In this document: positions 57,778-64,000 of the stretch, piece by piece | How the letters are laid out: every line of letters starts with the position of its first letter | Numbering within the stretch: the stretch's first letter is position 1 | Origin: Klebsormidium nitens | Taxonomy: Eukaryota > Streptophyta > Klebsormidiophyceae > Klebsormidiales > Klebsormidiaceae | Assembly (NCBI GenBank): GCA_000708835.1 | Contig: DF237019.1 | Coordinates: 169,674-233,673, forward strand | Direction of reading: 5' to 3' | Length of the DNA: 64,000 nucleotides | Made by a program: the position numbers and the translations under genes | The notes under the pieces: generated by a model | Database searches by the model: none | Told to the model about the DNA's origin: nothing | Seen by the model: the letters and a program-made list of their open reading frames with translations, nothing else

Positions 57778-60700
57778 TCAGCAAGCAGTTGTCCTAGATC
57801 GCCTATGAAATCGACGTGCCACAACCTTGATCGCGACTGCCCCTGTTCCCCCTGTAAAGTCACATTCTGGATTCTTCGCTCCGTCGTGGGATAATGCCAG
57901 GGCACTGGGAATGCTGTACGTGTCCATCCCGTTGACGTTAAACGTCTGCCTGTCCTTACCAAAGAGTTTTCAGTACCAGTTTGGCCAGGTCTTCACGTAG
58001 AAGCTGAACTCAACGTCCATTGACCCTGTTTCAGTGCTCGGGAGGTGTCCGCTCGACTTCTCGCAACTCAAGGAGCGAGTGACACCATGATGCTGTTCTT
58101 CAGTATCGATCGAGGGTTCGGCTCGGAGATACCACGCGGCCCCAAGCCAGTCAACCGAGCTCGACACATCGTCAACATCGTCCAAACCCCCGGGACTCCT
58201 TTCACCTCGCGTTTCTTTTCGTCCGAGTACGCTATAAACCGGAACGCCCGTTCGATCATCTGAACCGCCTCCGCCGAATCCAGCTCTCCATACGTAAGCA
58301 GCTCCTCTAGAAACTCCCCTCTCATGCAGTTGAATCTCACGGACGGCAGCAACCGCGTCATCACGGCTTTCCGCTCTTCCATCCCGCTATACCGCTCCCT
58401 GATCCACCCCAGCAGTTGCACAAAAACATCCTCTTCGCTGTCCGCTTCGAGCTCCTCCGACTGCATCGAAATCTCGACCGCCCCTTGTCCCAGGCCGAAA
58501 AACTCGGGCGACGCCCACGTGGCGCTGACGTCACGGAACGCCCGGACGACGTGGGCGCGCGCCTCGTCCGCGAGCCGTTTCGCCTTCGGACGCCGCTCGA
58601 CAGCGCGCGCACGAGCGCGACGCTGTCCTGAACGGTCCGAGAAGCGCGCCGCTCTGGTTCGCACAAGCAGTCTATGACGGCACCCATGAAGGAAGGGACT
58701 TCGAACTTGTCGGCCAACACGAGCAGAGCCACGTGATCGCGCATGTCGGCGGATGGGTCGTGGAAGCGTGGGGAGAGGCTGCCGGCGTAGATGAAGTGGA
58801 ACATCTCTTCAAACGCTTCTTTCTCTGCAGAAGGGAGAGAATGCATAAAGCGGGGCAGACTTCGAACCCTGGAAGCTTTGTCGAGATGGATAAAACAGGA
58901 CGTGAAGATTCGCTTTGGTAGAAGATCGAAGATCGAACCTTGCAGCTGCTTCAGAAGACTGCCGCTCTGAATCCAAGCACGGACCGGTCAACGGACAGAA
59001 AGTCTCCCGAAAGGGGACTGAAATTGGGTCTATCCAATCGCAGACCTAAACAGCGCCAAGAGCGTATACCCATGTTCCAGAAGCCTATGAGTTAGCGCTT
59101 CAGTTGATAATTAGGGACGCTCGCCAAGATGCAAGCGTCAAAGAATAGAAGATAGGAGACAGTTAAGCTTAAAAGGCCGCAACTGGTGCCAACAAACGGT
59201 GTGAGAAAGGCACATCTAAACAAATGTACTCAGTACACGACTGGTTTTAGAACGCAAGGCTTGCATTGGTGTAATCACAGTCACCTTTTCGTTCGACGCG
59301 AGAGCAGCGGCCACGCTTGGAGCGCACTATTAACAAAGCGGCCGTCGTTCAAGCCCTCAACCAAAGGTCTGAAGGTCGAAGCCGAGCTCGCGTGCCAGAC
59401 GAGACGAAACGTGCAGAGGCGCTCGAGACGAAAGTGTACAGAGGAGCTCAAAACATTCGTGACGATCTGTTTTGTCGCTGTGATAGAGAAGTTACTATTT
59501 GTTCGCACCTTCCCGGGACACTTTGATGATCAGCGGCGCACCCTTTTCCGATTCCCTCATTCCGCTGGACAGCATCGTACGAAGCACCTGGCTCTTGGCG
59601 GCGACCACAATCGAACTGATTGGAATCTCCTCCACCTCCCGAGATGACTTCGCACTAGTTGCTGCCGTATCTGAGGACGGCGCGTCTTTGCTTGGCGGCT
59701 CTGAACTCGTCCCTGAGGCTTCAGGTTCTGCGAGCAGAAAAAGCTGATGATCAAGGATCCTTCTGTTCTTCTCCGATTTCACGTTTCGTGTAACTTTGAC
59801 GGCAATATTCTATGGGGGCCCGCCTTTCGAACGATTCGCAAGTGCATCGTGAGAGCCGTTTGAAAGGACACATAAAGCAAGGGGCGAAGTGCTCCAGTCT
59901 CCCTAAAGTGGACTTTGAAAGGACTACTGTAGATTGTTATTTTAGAGCTACAAGAATCCTGAAGGGTCTTTTCTGCTTGTTTTCTCAGAAAGCTTAACTG
60001 ATAAAAAGTTCAAGGTGGACCGTTCTGCAAGAGCACTAGACTTCTTCAAAATCTGAACGGTCGGTTTCAGCGACAGAAATCAATGATGAGATTACTCTTG
60101 GCCGTCATGAAGTTGGAATCGCACACATGACGCATTTTTAAGGACGTCAGAGCAAGCGAGACACGTGTATGCAGGACCTCAGCGGTCAAAACGTCTGACC
60201 CAAGGACTAACCCAGGGTTAATCCAGGTCTTCAACACCATGTCACGAGAATTAGCGTGCTCGTAACTGAGTCTACAGGAGAAAATATTTAAATGTTCTCC
60301 ACAATTGTCCAGATCTGCTTCTTAAACCTCACCTGGTCCGATTTCCTCCAGAACCTCCAGTCGGATGGTTCGATCAGAATATTCAACTTTCCTGCAAAGC
60401 AAGGTTTCGTGGACTGCTTTGATCTTCGTTCTCTGGTGGTGTCTGCCGAGGCAATCAGTAGTCCTTTGAATATCATTGGTTCCACAACAGAAAGGTTTCA
60501 TTGACTGGCATACATGTGAATTGAAACCGCCATGCAGCAATCCAACTGACAGGTCAACGTTTTGCACCAAGGGAAAACATCATGGTGACAACCTCTTTGA
60601 ACAGCGGACTCAAACAGTTCAGGGGGAACTGCCTGCAGATATTGTTTGTAATAATATTGCCCTCTGGTTTGAACAAACTTCTAAGATAGGCTGCTCAGTT

Positions 60701-61178
60701 TCTAGCTGTAAATCCTAGTGGCTCACAAGTTAAACCCGTTCATTTCCTGGCTGTGGTTCCCAGTGAATCAAGAGTTGAGACTGTCTGTACTTGTCTATCC
60801 AAACAATATCTGGGTTAGCTTTGCGCCACTTTGGAGCCAGACTTTCCTCCTGATGCTGCAACAAACAGCTGTCATAGCTCTTGCAAGCTTTCAGCACCCC
60901 CCAGCTTGTTCAAGTTGCTAGTGGAACTTTCAGAATAGCATTCAAGGTCTGAGTTCTAGAAGCCTGAAAGCTCGAAATTGTTCCATGCTTTGCTCGCAAA
61001 GATTCGTATGAACCAGACAGTCCGTCAGGAGAAGGATGAAGCAAAGTGAACAAACAAAAACCACCAAGTGAAGTACAAAGACAAGAGGAGCAGTTCACCT
61101 GTAAAATGCACTGAAGTCAAAGTAGCGGCCCTCCTCATCCAGGTCACTCTCTGGGGGATCCCCTTCACCATCCATCAT
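57778..61178 (-). pseudogene. BTB/BACK copy 4, full length but multiply broken
   Basis: Exons 61099-61178 (MMDGEGDPPESDLDEEGRYF), 60333-60391 (KVEYSDRTIRLEVLEEIGP), 59509-59727 (VEEIPISSIVVAAKSQVL) and 57778-58824 align along the whole length of copy 1, with the same phases (2, 0, 1) and the same 59-nt exon 2. The last exon carries at least three lesions: a shift near 58584-58591 between ALSSGV and KAKRLADEARAHVV, consistent with about 10 nt lost; a second shift near 58183-58195 between EVKGVPG and DDVDDVSSSVDW; and a TGA at 57970-57972 where copy 1 has the Trp of WPEGYWKL. Beyond each lesion the homologous frame resumes, down to VAIKVVARRF near the end. This is a recent pseudogene, unless short unannotated introns repair it. 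Confidence 0.8.
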
Positions 61179-61853
61179 TGCGCTGGTCTCCATCAACGCT
61201 TTGCAGCAGCTGAACAATCAGGAAAGTTTGCTCCTGAATACAGTGAACAAACGAAGCTTTGCCGCCAGGGGATGCGCACGGATCACTGGGGATATGCAAG
61301 TGGTGGCTTTTTAAAGTATCCACCACTAGTCAGGCTGCTCAACGGTGGCTAGTAAGAATTCTGCTGAAACTTGAGCTCAGAATATGGAAGCAAGACCAAT
61401 GCTGGATCAGTTGACAGCGTTGCACATGTGAAAGTCTGTTGGCTGGAACAGTTGAGCAGGGATAGCTTGCAAGGGCGCCAAGGAGGACATCTTTTGGAGT
61501 CTGTCAAGCTTTTCAGGCTCTTGCGCTCCTTGCAAGCAGTCCCTAGCCAACCTTCGTTGTTCAGCTTGCTCGTGAATGCAGAGTGTTGATGCTGGTGCCA
61601 CCATTTCAATTTTCACGTCTTGAACTGCAAGCAAGGAAATCAGGGTTTCCTGTACTTAACCTTCTCGCTGACCAGAGTCAAAGCTTCAAGAATCCGTACC
61701 CGATTGGCGTGCGCACAAAAGCCTCTTTCTAGATTAGGCGTTCGACTTATTTCTGGTTAGACAACAGTGATTAGCCTCAGCTTTAGAAGTGGAAACTGTG
61801 CAGCATTTGGCCCTGGCCTGGAAAGAGAGAAGTTGGTGAGCTCGCCAGCGGCC
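61179..61853. other. Divergent intergenic region
   Basis: This separates BTB copy 4 (-) from the DUF455-like gene (+) and should hold both promoters. No other feature is seen. Confidence 0.5.
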
Positions 61854-61871
61854 ATGGATCGCTCTCGTTGA
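61854..61871 (+). promoter_or_regulatory. Five-codon upstream ORF
   Basis: ATG-GAT-CGC-TCT-CGT-TGA ends two bases before the ATG of the DUF455-like gene at 61874. Its ATG context GCCATGG is stronger than that of the main start (ACTATGG), so it could lower translation or act by termination-reinitiation, if the transcript starts upstream of it. Confidence 0.45.
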
Positions 61872-61873
61872 CT

Positions 61874-64000
61874 ATGGCCAGCCTGCTGACAGTCCTTGAA
61901 AGGAGTCTCTCTCCTGTCCTCTTCTCTCAGCGTCGTCTGTTAAGCAATATCGGTCCAATGGTAGCTCCCACACTGGTGCAATGTGGAGCGCCACGGTGGT
62001 GCAATGTGGGTGGCGCTGCACTAATTAGTGGTGGATCGCATAGCGCTTCCTTTGCACTTTCTTCACCCGTTTGGGCACTTCCCATCAACCTTTTATCCAG
62101 ATTAAAATTTTCAACTGTTCAAAGCCTCCGTCATCGTTGTAGTGCTGTCCGGCCTTTGCTGCGGCTAGGCGGCAGTCCGACGCGCCTCCCTTCTCTACTG
62201 CGGAGCTTCAACGATGATGCTTATAGTTCAGCAACCTACAGGAGAGCATTGTCTCATGTCACTGCCAGTCAAGTTACTCTCCCCTTGGAGTCACTAAATA
62301 CCCCTCCCCCCAAGCCTTCTACTTCATACCACCCCAAAAGCCCCCCAGAAAACGCCAGAGTCCCCGCTAGGACTGCGCGCCGCCGCGCACGGAAGAAGGA
62401 AGCAGCTCAGAACCCGCAGATCACCGAAGCTGACAACCAGCTCACTGATCCAGTAGAGTGGGTAGGGCTCGTCGACTGGCGGGCAAAGGAGGTTGATGAG
62501 AGCAGGGGGCTGGGGAAGAAAGGGCCGGAAGCTGGGGTGCAATCGAAAGTGGACAAGGGCGAAAAGCACGAGTTTGTGTTGGCAGATTCGCTGGCGGAGT
62601 GCGGACGGCAGGTGGGTCTTGCATCAGCTCGTTCTGTTGCCATTGAAATGTTTGGGGAATAGTGAGAAGAAACGGATGGAAGAAGCCAATCCACTTGCTG
62701 ACTGGACCTGGGGGCTTCACAATCTCTGCACCTTTGATGTGCAGATCAAATTTGGCAGGTTACGCTGGAGGGGGCTCGAGGTGGTTGCTTGGACCCATTA
62801 CAAGAAAGCATTGGCTGGCCGGCATAAACGCTTATCTCATCAGCATTTGCCAGTTGACTTCATTCTCCTTCTGCTTATCATCCCGTTTCTGAGAATCTTC
62901 TGCAGTCTGCGACATGACATGTCTGCGCCAGAAACAGGGATACCTTCAAGCCGTTCATCGTACGAGGTTGCAGGGAGACTTGCCTTGCTGACCCAGAACT
63001 GTTGGTGCGGATACAATCGATCAGATTGATCAGCCTCTTGCCTTCAGGAGCACGTTGAATCTGCACTGAAGATCTAGAAAGGCGCTGACAACCTCCCAAG
63101 TAGGATCCGACGACTTTGTCAGGAAGAAAGGTATCGACAGACATTTGGACTTAACCCAGTTCATATAAGCTTCTTTGCAATCTCTGAACAGGTTCTGCAG
63201 ACGCGAGACCCTGCGCTCAAGTCCTCGATAACGCACGCTGCATACTGCGCTTACAAGGCTGGGAAGTTGCCGATCGGGGAGGCGATTGCGCCTGCCACTC
63301 CTGCACGGCCAGATAAGCCAGCTTTGGTGAGCCATGTATCAGAGATTTTTCTAAAGATGATTGTTCCGTTTACTTTCGACTGTTCCAAAAGTAGTGCCCT
63401 CCCAATTCTTCGTCGGCCTGTTCCAGAGGTTTCTCTCATGACGATAGTTCCGGAAGCCTTCGCTTTCTCCAACCAAAGTGCCCTCCAGATTCTTCGGCCC
63501 TGTTCAAGGTTGAGCCCCCTCTTCGCAGGGCCTTCTGCCTCCTGGCAAAACCCCCCAACGTGCCCTTGAGGAATACTCAACTTCAACTTTCAGAAAGTTG
63601 CCACTTCGTTCTCCCCACCTCGCTCCCCTGCCCTTGAATGCTTACATGCTTCGGAATAATCATTTTGAAGGTTAAGGTTCCGCTTTCCATCATGTATTTT
63701 CGCCAGGCAACCGACCCAAAGCGCGCCTGTCTCTTTCTCTGTGTTCAGCGTTTCCAAAAAGTGTGGCCTCCCCCCCAATCCTTCCCCGAATTCTGCAACG
63801 TCCACCCCGGCGAGGACCCCCCCACCCATCCCCTCAAAGCGCACCCCCTTCCCCTTCACGTCTACATGCTGCACTCATCCCCCTTGAAAGCTGACCTCCG
63901 CTCTTTTCAGGTTCCCCCTCGCAATGTCCCCCTCCCCAAAGCGAGCCCTCTTTCCTTCTGAACGTATTATTTGGATGGCAGATCAACCTCTGGAGCGCAT
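61874..64000 (+). CDS. DUF455-like protein, organelle-targeted, 3' end beyond the window
   Basis: Exons 61874-62611 and 63201-63326 join in phase 0. The first 150 or so residues are rich in Ser, Arg and Leu with almost no acidic residues, as in mitochondrial or chloroplast presequences, followed by an RTARRRARKKEA basic patch. Then EFVLADSLAECGRQ-TRDPALKSSITHAAYCAYKAG and PATPARPDKPALV match the N-terminal part of DUF455, a ferritin-like, probably metal-binding family (known pattern: ...P-RP-RP-LV-PPR...). The next expected block, VPPRNVPLPKA, then PLPLNVYMLH, appears only in decayed intronic copies ending at 63985, one with an early stop, so the true third exon should lie past 64000. The metal-binding His/Glu residues are therefore not visible. 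Family assignment rests on this short N-terminal match. Confidence 0.6.
63360..63525 (+). repeat. 84-bp tandem repeat in the DUF455-like intron 2
   Basis: Two units start ATTGTTCCG (63360) and ATAGTTCCG (63444), sharing AGTGCCCTCC, ATTCTTCG and CCTGTTC words in order. Confidence 0.7.
63568..63985 (+). repeat. Echoes of the expected DUF455 exon 3, 5' edge
   Basis: Three diverged copies encode versions of one block: PLPLNAYML near 63628, PLPLHVYMLH near 63848, and VPPRNVPLPKA plus PLSF-stop-TYYLD from 63909. The last begins after a perfect acceptor (CTCTTTTCAG). None continues into the conserved helix. The intact exon is probably next, outside the window. Confidence 0.65.

Noticed and set aside
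58584-58591. GTCCGAAG as an 8-nt intron that would repair BTB copy 4
   Set aside because: Far below any spliceosomal intron length. A deletion of about 10 nt relative to copy 2 explains the shift better.
25351-63985. Echo copies as complete alternative (mutually exclusive) exons
   Set aside because: Each copy covers only one exon edge, and several run into stops or shifts, so they are partial duplicates and not tandem exons.

Overview
The window is nuclear DNA from a plant-like eukaryote, most probably a streptophyte green alga. I infer this from multi-exon genes with canonical GT-AG introns, a BAHD acyltransferase, a bacterial-type peptidyl-tRNA hydrolase with an N-terminal targeting extension, and two nuclear-type tRNA genes. 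A Klebsormidium-like alga would fit, but the sequence alone does not prove the genus. There are no operons and no CRISPR array, and I recognise no intact transposon.

Layout: 976-3836 (-) is a BTB/BACK-family gene with an in-frame TGA. tRNA-Cys(GCA) lies at 4357-4430. 6771-9273 (+) encodes an RRM protein whose 5' end is unresolved. 11135-17314 (-) is a seven-exon adenylate-kinase-family gene. 18222-21749 (+) is a four-exon peptidyl-tRNA hydrolase. 23459-32378 (+) and 44699-50986 (+) are two paralogous six-exon genes for a membrane-inserted alpha/beta hydrolase (HGTF, HSHGGN and LGTPF motifs). Between them are a seven-exon BAHD acyltransferase at 34889-39653 (-) and tRNA-Leu(UAA) at 40751-40831. 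A cluster of three decaying BTB copies (-) fills 52916-61178. The window ends in the first two exons of a DUF455-like gene (61874 onward, +).

The most unusual signal is not a gene. In at least five loci, introns carry one to four imperfect tandem copies of the edge of the adjoining exon: part of the exon, its splice junction and some flanking intron, with units of about 50-200 bp. I call these exon-edge echoes. They occur in the adenylate kinase gene, the BAHD gene, both hydrolase paralogs and the DUF455-like gene. Most copies still carry a plausible splice site, so each affected exon is flanked by decoy or alternative splice sites. The window is also rich in decay and divergence: all four BTB copies are damaged or shortened, the BAHD HxxxD motif reads HxxxY, and one hydrolase paralog uses a GC-AG intron where the other uses GT-AG.

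The genes do not form a pathway. The PTH gene supports organellar translation, the adenylate-kinase-like gene concerns nucleotide metabolism, the BAHD gene acyl transfer in specialised metabolism, and the BTB family probably substrate recognition for Cullin-3 ubiquitin ligases. Exon coordinates were read by eye from ORFs, splice consensus and paralog comparison; transcript data would settle them.
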